Position numbers and translations under genes: made by a program. Below the pieces are notes generated by a model, which saw nothing but the letters and a program-made list of their open reading frames with translations, ran no database searches and was not told the origin of the DNA. A stretch of 64,000 nucleotides of DNA, from NCBI GenBank assembly GCA_033182465.1, contig CP137318.1:3596001-3660000 (forward strand). The letters run 5' to 3'. The DNA comes from Sanghuangporus weigelae (taxonomy: Eukaryota; Basidiomycota; Agaricomycetes; Hymenochaetales; Hymenochaetaceae). Position 1 is the first letter of the stretch; every line of letters starts with the position of its first letter. Of the stretch, positions 23,343 to 35,600 are shown one piece after another.

Positions 23343-24633
23343 CTACGTTGTTACTTGAGCTTTAGTGGCTTCAGCTGCCTTCCTCCTCTCTTTATCCTTC
23401 GCGATTTCATCCAAAATCTCCCTTGCACCCGTCTCGATCAAAATTCTAGCAAGCTTCTCACCAACAGCTTCCGCCTCTCTCGCCGAAGACACCGCCTCCT
23501 CAAGCGTATGCTCAACGTGCCTCGAGCCGTCCAACGCCGTCACGGTACCAGTAATCCTCAACTTCCCATCCGGTGTAAAGAGCTGCGTGTGCGCTCCGAC
23601 GGGGACGCTACATCCTCCCTCAAGGACCTTCAGCATCGCACGCTCGGCACGGCAGCACCACTCTGTCGGCGGGTGGTTCAGTGCCTTGCACAGAACTTGC
23701 ACTTCCTCGTCCCCTGCGCGGATCTCCACTGCTAGCGCACCCTGTCCGACAGCGTGGTAGAGTATCGGAGCAGAGACGTCTGTTGTGATGCGTCCGCCCA
23801 TACCGAGACGCACGAGCCCTGCCTTTGCGAGTATGAGTGCGGAGTAAGGGCCTTCGGGAGCATCGAGTTTTGCCATGCGTGTGTTCCTGAGAAAGAAAAT
23901 TGCATGCATGAATAAATGAGCAGCTTTGAGTACAGAGTTGTTGGACGTACAAATTTCCTCGCTACATCCAAGGAACAGGAACAACAATAAATCAATTAAG
24001 CATCTCTTTCGAAATGTGAGAGCGAATTTCAACAGCACTCACTACATCAGCAAACTGCAACTTGGGATAATTCCTCCTTAACTGTGCGACCCTCCTTACA
24101 CTGCTCGTTCCGACAACACTTCCATCCGGCAACTCATCCAGACTCTTGTAAGACAGACCTTGCTTCACCACGAGCGAGTCAACGGGGTCCTCGCGTTCCA
24201 AGATCGCACCGATCTCGCATCCCGGAGGTAAAATCGTAGGCACGTCTTTGAGACTGTGCACAAGCATGTCGACGCGTTTGCGCGGGTTCTCATCCTCACC
24301 ATCTTTCTCTCCTTGGTCTTCTGCGGTAGATTTATCTCGAGCTTGAGCTGGAGGTGGGGCAGGCATCAACAACGCAGCCTCGAGCTCCTCCGTCCACAGA
24401 CTCTTCCCACCCGATCCAGCACCGCCGAGCACATAAAGCGCCTGCGTCTGATTCTTATCCCCCGCCGTCCGCATGAACTCCGTCTCGAATACATATTCTC
24501 TCTCGGGCGTGGAAGGGAAGGCCTCGATCAGCGCATCGCGCACGATGTGTGTTTGGATTTGCGCAAGCTGCGAGGCGCGCGAGGCGAGTGTGAAGGTTAG
24601 CGTCGGTTTCTTTTTTTCTGTCATCGTTGTCAT
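23343..24633 (-). CDS. HEM3: porphobilinogen deaminase (hydroxymethylbilane synthase)
   Basis: Third enzyme of haem synthesis; it joins four porphobilinogens into hydroxymethylbilane in the cytosol. Model: 24633-24043, 23961-23951, 23886-23343, 381 residues. Motifs: LASRASQLAQIQ near the N-terminus, VHSLKDVP, GTSSVRRVAQLRRNYP, the RGNLNTRMAKLD segment, and EGGCSVPVGAH with the cysteine that carries the dipyrromethane cofactor. The middle exon is only 11 nt (CGAGGAAATTT) and is needed to build RGNLNTR from three exons. A Pro/Ala/Lys-rich insert before VHSLKDVP is absent from bacterial enzymes. The start is the ATG at 24633; an in-frame ATG lies 21 nt upstream (24654). Confidence 0.96.
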
Positions 24634-25215
24634 TGCGCCAGTGCAGAAAAGCAAAGAAATAGGTCAGTCGACGATATCCGAGAAAGATGGGTCCAAGAAG
24701 TGTATGTAGTCTAGATTAATTTACTTAGAGGCCGCATATATGCATCAGTGCATCGTGGGAGGAATCTGAGAGTGTGGGCGTGTCCAGCGTCTATCACAAG
24801 AAAATGCACACTCTCCTGTTCGTCCACGACTACCACAGCCGCGGTCGTGGTCGTGTGCGTCTGACCTGGGAACCATCAAAGCAAGGAGCAGAGAAGCGTG
24901 AGTCAAGATGCTAAGAATAAGTATTTACCTCAGATTTCTCTTCGTCATTCTCTACGGAAGTATTTTTTGTATCAGTCTTCAAGAGGACAGGGCATAATGA
25001 GACTTTATTTGCTTGATATACTATGGTACTTATTCACCATTTGGATTTGCTCATAAATCAAGACATGTCAAAGAAAACCAATAGTGACAATGAATGAATG
25101 AAAGTGACAACGATGCTATAAGACTCTGAATGTGCAAGATGATAAAAGAAACAGAATTGGGAGTATGCAACAGATACGAAAAAAAAATCATGAGTTTGCA
25201 GATAATTTTGTCATC
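24634..25215. other. intergenic, HEM3 promoter and CYC8 3' end
   Basis: A 582-bp gap between two minus-strand genes. The part near 24.65-24.9 kb would hold the HEM3 promoter; the AT-rich part from about 24.95 kb looks like the CYC8 3' UTR. Nothing else is visible. Confidence 0.5.
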
Positions 25216-28200
25216 TCACGAACGTGGACTCGTGCTTTTCGCTTTCGGCGACGTTCGCGTCGACATCGCGTTACCCTGCGAATGGGTGTTCGTCGGACTC
25301 GAGTGTGTGCTCGAGTTCCGACGTGCGTGGCTTGATTCCGAGCCCGTTGGGTTCATCACGTCCGAGATTTTAGTGCGCGAGACGGACTGAGCGACGGGAG
25401 GAGTGGCTGAGTCTGAACCAGAGCGGGAGTGAGAACGCCTGCTTCTGCCAACGTCTACGTGCATGCGGTCTTGCTCCAGGGAAGGGGAAGGTACTCCACT
25501 ACTTGTAGGGGAGACTGGGAGCGTAGCGATTGGAGGCAAGACAGGTCCTTGGGTCGAGACAACGGCGCTTGGTGGCGGAGGAAGTGGCATAGATAAAGGA
25601 ATACCGGTCGTATTGGTTGCCGATGACGGACTACGCTCGTGCATGCGGACGTCTCGGTCTCCCGGCTGAGCTCTGTCATCCGGTGACCGTGATGGTTGCG
25701 TCCGGAATGGAATGGGCGACTCACGCGATGATGACTGGGTCGGAGGCGTGGTGATTCGGTTACCAGCTGGTCGATTAAGGATATCAACGCGCGTGCGTTT
25801 TGTTTCTCCAGAATCTGCCGTGTTAATCGGACTCAATGGACGTTTGCCGTTCCCATTCTGGGATGTCATAACACTCAAAGGACCTGGTCCAGGTAGCTGG
25901 GACGAATGCCCAGAGGTTAAGCCAGCCGACTTATTATGCTTTGAACGCGGACTTACATGACGTATGCGCCCACCGACGCTTACTGTCGGCGACACAGGCG
26001 GAAGCGCGGACCCTCCCGATGTAGCCAAACTCATCAATGACTCTGCAACGCCCTCGTCGTAGTCTTCATCAACTTCCCTGCGCGGCAAACCAGCCGTATG
26101 GACATTACCGATTGGCGATGGTCTGCTTGATCTTCCACTCGATCCGGAAGCACTTGCTGACGACTTCGGTTCGGGAGAGGGCGGCGATTTAATCGATCCT
26201 GAGTTCGGCGGTATAGGTGCGACTCTGAACGAACCAGGCTGAACCGATGGTGCGCGAGATCCTGCAGTACTGTCTGATCCATCCTTTACTCTTCGTCCGC
26301 CTGTGCGCCGCTTTCTCTTGTCGCTAGATTGAGATCCGGCCGACGATCCTGCAGATCCTGGTGCAGGTGTTGGTGGTCCGCGCACACTCATCGTATCTGA
26401 CTCTTTGCCTGTCTTCCGGCCGCGTCGCCTATCCGAGCTCTCAGCAGCGTTCGGCGGATGATACGGGACCTGGTACTCTGATGTCGAAGCTGCGGAAGTT
26501 GGCGGCGGAGGAAGCACACTTCTCGACGGACCGACAGACATCGCAGAGGCACTCCGGTGCGTCTCTGGAGAGCCGGCATGGCTGCGTGCTTCCATACGCT
26601 CGCGTTCACGAGCATCCTCTGCCATCCTTCGTTCATACTCCCGCTCGCGCTCGTAACGCTCTCTATCGAGACGTTCAATCCGCTCAACTCGTTCCATGCG
26701 ACTACCTTCGTCGAAACGCGGATCATATCGGCGACTCGGTGTTCCAGAGGGCGGCGGCACATGAGCCATCGTAGGCGAAAGAGCATGAGCGTGCGGGCTC
26801 CTTCCTGGCTCGTCTGCGTAGCGAGATGACTGCCAGCGAGGTATGCCAGGTCCTTGTGCTCCAGGTCCGACGACAGGAGATCGCTCGCTAATTGAAACCT
26901 GACGTGACAAGAGGTGTCCCGGGCTAGGAGGACGACCCATCATAGGTGATTCCATCGTTGTCCGCCTTGATGACGGGTGCACATGAGGGTCGTAGGGATG
27001 AGCTGACATCGGCGAGGACGGCCCGCGAGACTGCGAAAAACCTTGGACATTCGGTGGAATGCCTGACCTATCCGAATCTCTTCTCGGACGCGAGCGATCA
27101 CGTTCCAAACGCCTCTCTCTTTCCCAAGTATCTTGAGGCGGAGGCGGAGGCGAACTCACCGCGTCATAGTGGCCTTGATAGGACCGAGGAGAACGCTGTA
27201 AGACTTGCGACGGTGGGCGGCCACCAACACTACCGTTCGTCGGAGGCGGGCCTGGGGGGAAGCCATGATAACCAACATCTCGAGAATCCGATGGACCACG
27301 GGCTTGGCGCGGCGGTGGAGATACAGATGGAGACACAGGACGACGCTGACTTTGTCGTCCGTAATATGCAGGATCGCGCTGGTGCTCAGGTACCACTTGT
27401 TGACCACTGGGATGATGCAGAAGAAGGCTATTTTGCGGCGTGCCTCCCGGCCCTCTCGAGCGACTGGACTCGCGCGGAGGGAAACCATCTCGAGGAGTCG
27501 CTCGGTCAACATCCATAGGCGCAAGCGGAGCAATGCTCGGAGGTACACGGCGAGAGTCATCGAGTATGACAGGAGGCGGCGGTCCACCTCTGAACGGTGG
27601 TGGGGCATGAGATGCATGCGGTGAAGGCAATGCGTTCTCATTCGGGTGTTCACGAGCCTCAGTACGCGAGAAAATAGGGCGAGGAGTCGGCCCAGACGAC
27701 AAGAGCATAGGTGGAGCACCGGACATCGTCACGGGTGGACCTACCGCACTTGCATACGCAGTGGGATGCACATCCTGTGGAAGCGGTGCCGCTGTTTGCA
27801 CCGACTGACCAGTCTGTTGTGCCTGCCGGAGCAATGCTAAACGCTGCGTAATGACAGTGTTACCAGGGTCGAGCTCTGCTGCGCGGGCGTATGCATCGAT
27901 GGCATCGCTTATCTGGTTGTTACAGCTCTCGTACAAGGAGCCGAGATCATACCAAACTTCCGAGATGTAAGGATTGATACGTATCGCACGCGAATAAGCA
28001 TCCAGAGCGTCTCGATATTGGTTGATCTGGAAGTATAGAACACCAATTGAACACCAGAAGGTCGGATTCCGCCCGTCACGATAGACAGCCTGCTGGTAGG
28101 CTTCGTAGGCCTTGTTGTATTTTTGACCCGCCATGTAAGCGCGACCGAGTAAATACCAACTCTGGGCATCGGCAGGATCGGCCTCAAGAGACTTTGTGAG

Positions 28201-29660
28201 GTAAGTAATGGCAAGGTCCTGGCTCTGGAATGTCGAGCCTTCTTGGTGGTAAAGCCAGCCGAGCTGCTGAAGGACCTTGGCGTGAGCCGGATTCTCCTGA
28301 ACAACGCGCTCGTACGCGTCCTTCGCGCGGATATAATCCTTCTGTTGCTCATAGACGTGTCCGATCTGGAACCAGATGTCGGCATGGGCGAGCGGATTTG
28401 GAGGATTGCGGAGGATGCGGTCGAAGCAATCAAGAGAGTCTGTGTACTTCCCCTGTTGCTTGTAGATGATGCCGAGGCGGAATAAAATTTCGTTTGCCTT
28501 GTCAAAGTCTAAGGCTAAGTGCGTCAGCTCGTCTGCTGGATCCGAGCCAAAGATTATCGGCAGCTCACCTTTGTCCATGTGAAGGACCGAGGCGAAAGCC
28601 TCCTCGGCATGATCCAGAGAACCATATCTGTCGTAAAGGATGCCTATGCCATACCAGAGCTTCGGATCCTCCTTTGGATTTGGGAGCAGATACAACGCTT
28701 GTTGGTAAGCGGAATAAGCTTTCTGCAGATCATCCATCATCAAGTAGCAGTGGCCTGGGAATAAATTATGTCAGTCAGAGGGGAATGATTTGCCAGGCAC
28801 GCGGGCCACGGGCCGATGACGTGCAACATACCAAGAGAGCTCCAGACTTCTCCGTTGTCTTGTTGGATTTGGATCACGCGCTGGAAATACTCGATAGCCT
28901 AAAGGAGTAAGGACAGATCGGGGCAGATCGGAGAGCGGGAGATAAATTGAGTTTAGACATGTGAAGAGAGATGACAAGACAAGTGAGTGATCGGCAGAGA
29001 GCCGTCGGCAAAGAGACGTCACGACGGACCTTGGTGTAGTTTTCCCTTATCCGCGCGATCCCCGCAACCTGTGTCAGTCCAGCTAGCGAGTTGGGGTTAT
29101 GCAGCAGCGCCCGCTCATATGCCGACAGCGCTCGGTCCAGATCTCCCATCTGCTCAGCCACAGAGCCTAACGATACACATATATAAAATAAAATAATGAT
29201 CCAAATTGGGAATCCGAGTGTTGCCTGTCAATTATAGAACACTTGAGGGTGCGCGGGAAGAGAACGCACCTATCAGAAGCCACGTTTCCTCGTTTGCCTT
29301 TGCGAGCTTCTGCAGTGTAGGGTGTGCTGCAGCCGCGGAATTCGGGACGGGAGGTGGCGGTGGTGGTCCTCCGCCGTTCGCATGAGGCACTGGCGGTCCG
29401 GCCGGCGCTGCTACAGGCGACAACCCAATGGGCGCACCGTGTCCGATCGAAGCTCCATGCGAATGGCCATGTCCGTTGGAGATTGGCGGCGGAGGTGGTG
29501 GGGCGCCCGCAACATTTCCATTCAGATGAACGGCATGTGGTGGAGGTGGAGGACCGGTTGCGCCAGGCGGAGCTGCAACTGGCGGGCCAGGAGGCGGAGG
29601 AGGGGCATGGGGGTCATGCAATCGGACGTCACGCTCGCGAACAGAGTGACGCAACGACAT
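25216..29660 (-). CDS. CYC8: general transcriptional corepressor CYC8/SSN6, TPR protein
   Basis: Partner of Tup1 in a global corepressor recruited by DNA-binding repressors. Model: 29660-29270, 29166-29030, 28898-28832, 28754-25216, 1377 residues. Residues 1 to about 110 are Pro/Gly-rich. About ten tetratricopeptide repeats follow to about residue 500, with the diagnostic stretches ETWLLIGSVAEQMGDLDRAL, KLWYGIGILYDRYGSLDHAE and WYLLGRAYMAGQKYNKAY. The remaining 870 residues are Ser/Pro/Arg-rich and disordered, with a charged patch of RERE-type repeats (about 26.6-26.75 kb) and an RRGRKTG-like basic element. The length exceeds yeast Ssn6 because of the long C-terminal tail, as in other filamentous fungi. 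An open frame runs 5' of the start (to 30077) but reads like leader sequence. Confidence 0.95.
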
Positions 29661-32600
29661 GGATGAAGGCGTCGTCGTAAAAGTCGTACTCGGCGGCGGC
29701 GATGACGGAGATGGGGGAGGAAGGGTAGAGAGGGAAATAAAGAAAATAGATGGGAAAGCGTGAAAAAGAGGCTGCGAAGACGGAGAAGGGGGGAGAAAGC
29801 GTTGACAGAATAGGGAGGCGGGGTATATAAGGGGAGAAGCGTTGGAAGAGTTAGAGGAGACGATGATATTCATATTCATTTTGCGATGCGCATGGCTGGG
29901 ATGGTATGGAATCATCAGGGGAGAGTATAGTACTACTACACTACCCGAGTCCGGATGCGCTAAGCAAGTAAGGGCTACGGCAACGCTTCTTTGGTTCTCG
30001 CAGCCTGGCGTCGCTTCGCAGATCTCGATCCGATTCTTGGGCTGCACAGACACAATCTCAGGGTCACAGACCGTCATTCTCGGCCTTCCATGAATCCATC
30101 CATCCCATCCAGATCACACCCAATCATCTTATCCATTCTCCTCTTCTGGCCAGCGCCACGTGATGGCAATGCCCATCCACTCCGAGTCTTCTTGCTTTAT
30201 CTATCTCCCTCGCTGTCACGCGTCAGGTGTCTTTGTCTGTCTGGTTTGGTCTGCAAAATGCTATTCCCTCCGCGAGTCATTGCACCGATAAGTTACGGCA
30301 CCTCTTCCCCTTGACCCTTTCCGTCTCCGTTCCCATCGCGTCGCCTTCTTCTGCCTGCCAGCACAAGCACCACAATCATCCGGTCCTTCCGCGGCTTATC
30401 CATAGAGGACTCGCATCCAAGTATCGGCACGTCACCCACACACTCGTGTGAATCGAGGAACATATAAGTATAAACATAGGCTAATTCACCGGCATCTCTA
30501 TACTACAAGTACATGTACGTACGTACACTATCTCTGAGCAATCAGAGGCGAAATGAAACACCCGACCCCCCGTGTCCATATGACCCCCGAAGATGCTCTC
30601 TTGTGGACCCTTATGCAGATCGCTCCCTGTGCAGGACCAACACGTAAGATTTCGGTCTCATTTTCATTTTCGTCTTTTTCACTTCGTGCTTGTGTGTCTG
30701 TCGAACAAGGTCGCCGTTTCGCCATCCCCGTGGCTCCACGCCCTTTTTGTGTTTGTTTTCTTTTGGTCCATGGAACTAAATATGGATTTGATTTATGATT
30801 CCGATCATCGTCATCCATCATCTCAGCCATCGTTGCTCCCCACCGCGCCCACGCCCACACTTCGCGAATCACCTTCTTTATCTTAGGGAGGCTTCTCTTC
30901 TCTTCTCTGTTCTGTTTTTTCTTCTTCCGCTACACTATTACATTTCCGACGGGATGGCACACATGCACAAGCACAAACAAGCGCACTAGGGCCTATCAGC
31001 ATCGCCACGCAAAATACTTCGGCAATAGTCATCCGCCAGATTCCTCTCAGGGCGCCATAGCAATTGTATATTCCCATTTGGATACACTTCATTGCATTTT
31101 GAACAGAAACGATCACCATGGTCATGGCTAACGGGCGATCCTTGACATAGCCGCTGGACACGAGTTGCGATACATGCTTGGGTCAAAACAGAACAAAGGG
31201 ACTGCCGGACACACAGCAGCAATCGTGCGTCCGTGCTGTTTGTTGTCCTTGGCTTCGAAGTTACCGGTGCCGTGCTATGCCACCGCCGCAAGTATAACAC
31301 AGCGCCGCCACCACCACTTTGAATCTTTTTGGTTCTTCTGACTGACTGAAGAAGTGACTGACTGACTGGTTGGCTCCTTATGGCCCCCCGCCCCTTTGAT
31401 CTCGGTACTTTATCTAGCGGTGAATTCCGGGCGATGTCCTGTGATGGGTGCCATGCTTCCTGTAACTTAAGTGTTTACTCGCATCGCGCCGATGCTCTGG
31501 AGATCCGGCGAATGCCTTTTTTCTTCCTCCGTTCAAGGAACGACGCGTCGAAAATCACGAGCGCTGGCGGCGGCACGTTCCGCATCTCCGCATCCAGCTG
31601 GATCTTCTCTTTCGCTCGAATTATCTATCTGCTCTCATATATATCCATCCATCCATCTATATGTATGTTACCATCTATAACGTGCCACATTAGCTTCAAA
31701 GTTCAATGAATCTATCATGTTCGCCTCGGTCATCTGCGTTCATGTCTTCGTGAGTGCATCATACATGATACAATACTTCGCGTCATTAACATTAATATCA
31801 TACCGCATAAGATTAGAGCCGTGAACACCGGATAAGATCGTGCCCAATCGAATCCAATTCAATCAACATCGGATCGGATGGGTGATGTGGAATGCGTCTC
31901 CTCAACTTTCGAAGCCATCAGCAACACCGCAAAGCGAAGCACACCAAATGCTTTTACTCTGCCGTGTCGCGGGCTCACCTCACCAGAACATCCCCATGGT
32001 TTGACTTCGATTTCGACTTCTTGCCAACGCATGCTCGAGATCAAGAGATTTCGATTCGGGCGTGATTCGAGCCTTATTCTATATCTAAGTAAAGAGATAC
32101 AATAGTAGGCCGTCAAATTCCGTTCGCGTTGTTTCGTGATGATGATCGCCACCTACGTATTAATATCAATATTAATGGCATATGTGACTAATCTTTCAAT
32201 CTTTTTTTGATAGAGAGGAGAGATCGGGGATCAAGGTTAATATTTCAAGATGTCCTTGCCTCGAGGTACGGTCCAGTGCAGTGGCTTGCCGTACTAGTGG
32301 ATGTGGCATTTTCCGAACTGCTCGATTTTCAACTGGCGCTCAAGGAGAGCCTACTGGACGCGACGCAGATCATCCCATCGCCCAAAGAGGAGTACTTACT
32401 AGTTTCGGATTCGGAACAAGTCAGTCGCTCTTTCTTCCCTTCTCCCAGTATCCACCGAGCTTCTTTCCCTAATTTGCGCGTCTTATCCCCGGCCCCGGAC
32501 GCCGAAAACGCAATGCAAAGCAAAAATGGCCTGACATCCACAGCAAGTAATCGCCTGTCGTCAAGGGGGTCTCCGCAAAGCAGGACAGGACACAACGGCG

Positions 32601-35600
32601 TTTGTTTCTACTCAAATTAGGCCTGTCGAGTCTCCATAGGTCTCCATGCAGATCCTCCTTCTTTTCCTTTTCATTTACTTTCTTATCTTTTATTCCATTT
32701 CTTTTTCGTCGGGTCGTTCTAGGTCTAGGTCGCTCGCTCTTGATATTTATTGGCCCCTATCAGTGTACTTACTTATGAAGGAACCCACGTTGTCTTGTCA
32801 TATCAGCTTCTTTCTTTCTTTCTCCATCCGTGAATTCTTGCTTTGCTTCCATTTTGCCGATTGAGCGGCTGTGGATGATTAGGGATGGCTACGGCTGCGG
32901 TAGTCGACGGCGTGATATAACGGATTCGCGACCCGAAAGAATAAGTGCGAATTCAGAGTATGTTGCAGGCTTGAAGCATTAATATTGAGTTCTCTCCTCA
33001 CTAGCCCTCCTCGCGAGATATTACTGGGATGCTGACATATCCCGAAGATAAGCGCCCGCAAAGCGTTGAAATCGATTTCTTCTCACATATCAAGGTTCAT
33101 TCAAGATTCAGGAGGCGCAGCACAGCACCAAAGGTCCCGAACAGACACGCTCGTAAGCCTGAGAGTAAGTCCTAATCAGGAAACGACCCAATCTCACATA
33201 AATTACGGGTATTCGAGGGCTAAAACTGGGGCTAAAGTATTCAAAGGAAAAACACATGTCACTAGTTCTGCAAATGAAGAAGAAAATCAGCCAGAGTTCG
33301 CGCGTTGTCACCAATTTTTTTCCCTTTTTCTCCGTTAAATTGTGTATCCTTAAATGGGTCCGAGACTCCAATCGGTCGGTCGGTCGGGAGGATCATCAGT
33401 CCTTTTCCCAATACTTGAAATGCTGTGCAAGTGGCTGTGCCTGTCAAATGTATAGTATAGAGAGAGGACCCTGAACGGGAACCTATCTTAACCTAGAAAT
33501 CTTTTTTAAATGTAATCTCGAAGTATCTCACGGGTCTATTTTTTATCCCTGCCAAGTGTTTCTTTTCTTTCTCGATTTGTGCTCGGACCGGATCCGATCC
33601 TTTGATTCGGTTCGGAGGAGTCGGAGAATTTAATTTTGAGGCTATTCCTTATTTGGGTTCTGACTAGATTTCTCTGTTGTTGTTGTGTTGAGACGCCAAG
33701 TCAGTTTGAGAATGGTACCTATTTGAGTGAGCACGTGAATACGAAACGGTGCTTTGTTTGAGTTGCGTGCGGGAATAATCTTTGGGATTGGGTAACTTGG
33801 TGCGTGTAACAGGCAAGGACAGCATGGAAATAATTAGGATAAAAAGGTACTATCAAGCACGGTTCGGTTTCTAGACGTGTTCTGCACGGAAATAAACTGT
33901 AATGTGAACAGTACAAGTACATATGAATGCACACATACACACGCAATTGAGTAATCGCCTTCTTCCACCCCACACTACATAGCCTTTGATTGTGGCGACA
34001 CCATATAAATCACGAGAACGAAGAAAGATTGAGATGGGTGTAATCAGATTACCTTTTGAAACGTCAATCCAATCGTGATGTGAAAACCGACTGATAATGT
34101 GCTCCACAGGAGTTGTGCGTCTATAAATGTTTCAACTACCTGTGCAAGGTGGTAGTACCTCGTGAGCAATATGCATATCTTTTCGGTATCGGGAAAACTC
34201 CATTTGAATTCGCGGTTGTATCCACTGGCCGATGTGAGAGGAAAGACGGAAAGGAATCAGAAACAGGAATAGATCAAGCCATTCGGAGCAAATATTACAG
34301 TTTCCCCGCTCTCAAGATGAGAGAATCCGTAAAGTGCGAAGTCTTGAATTAGCAGTGCGAGTCTCGCACAAGGCATTGAAGCACGTTCCCGATAGCTAAC
34401 TCTGGCTAAAGGCACCACCACCACCGGGTCAAAGCAAAGCACCCGCATGTACTGGACCTCGCCATCTATCTCTATTGGGCAATAGAGCTAGCGCAGGGCG
34501 TTTATTCATCAAGAAAAGGCGATTGCCCGGTTCGGTACAGACAGCGACGGACTCAATACCAATGTCTGAGGCGATAGATAGTCCAGAACAGAATGCTTTA
34601 CCTGACTATCTCCTTTGGCTGCAGATCGACGCTAGTAAGGAAATTATGGACGGGTGATATTGACACCTGCAACGCCGCCTTATCCGGTACTATACCCGCT
34701 AGATCGGCGGTGGCGTTATCCGGCTTCAGCAGAGCTGCACGGAATCAAACTCAGAGGGAGTCAGTTTCCGTGTCGCGCAAATTAGAAGTTCAGAAGCCCA
34801 GTGAGCTCAAGAAGCATGCACACACAAGCACAAGCTATGCGAGTGGAAAGGCAAACCATTAGCTTTAAGATTAAAATATCACTTTCGACCTACACGGGTC
34901 ACCTTCATCGCTGGAACCTACGATGGGCTCGTGAGAAGCTGATGGGGCGAACAGGAAAGAAGTGCAGAAGGAACGAATCTACTCGCCAGGTGATCCAGGC
35001 TAAGGCTGCGCACGTAGCATCATGATTGTGATTTCGAACGAATGTGGCTGCGAAGAGACGGAGCACCGATCGTCCGTGCCCGTGATTCGATACTTCTTGC
35101 AATTCAAAGGACCTTCTCAAGATGCATACATGAACTATCTCATGATGACCCAGAACGGTCGGCCAGGGCAGCCCATGCGAATCAATGCTATATTTGAGGG
35201 ACTCGCGGTTCTGCGATTCGACTGGTCCAGAGATGCCTACAATGCTTAGCGTGAGTGCGGAGGAACGATGTGCGCGCGCATGATACCAACTGCTTAGCAC
35301 CGTTTGCTGCCGAAGAATCCAGAGATGCAGTTCAGTTCAGTTTGATTTCCCAGCCCAACTGATTCGGATCGTCTTCTCCGTGCATATCGCAACGAGCGAG
35401 TTGCCTTGAGGGGAAGTCTTCCTTGCTATCACTATCTTGTCGCCCAAAGTCGAAGTCACAGGTGAGGTGCTTCGCAGTTCCCACATGCTCCAAGTGCGAT
35501 GAAATACATACATAAGTAGAACTAAGTTCTGGATAGCCTCACGATCCTATTTAGTATGTCAGTATGTGAAATCGATGGAACTTGGACAGATATATTTGTA

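Noticed and set aside
29661-30077. In-frame N-terminal extension of CYC8
   Set aside because: It reads as Ser/Pro/Thr low complexity from a CT-rich leader. The ATG at 29660 precedes the plausible N-terminus and known homologues begin near there.
32207-32620. 137-codon open frame on the plus strand
   Set aside because: It shows no recognisable domain and no splice partners. The length is not exceptional in a 10-kb region, so I do not call it a gene.
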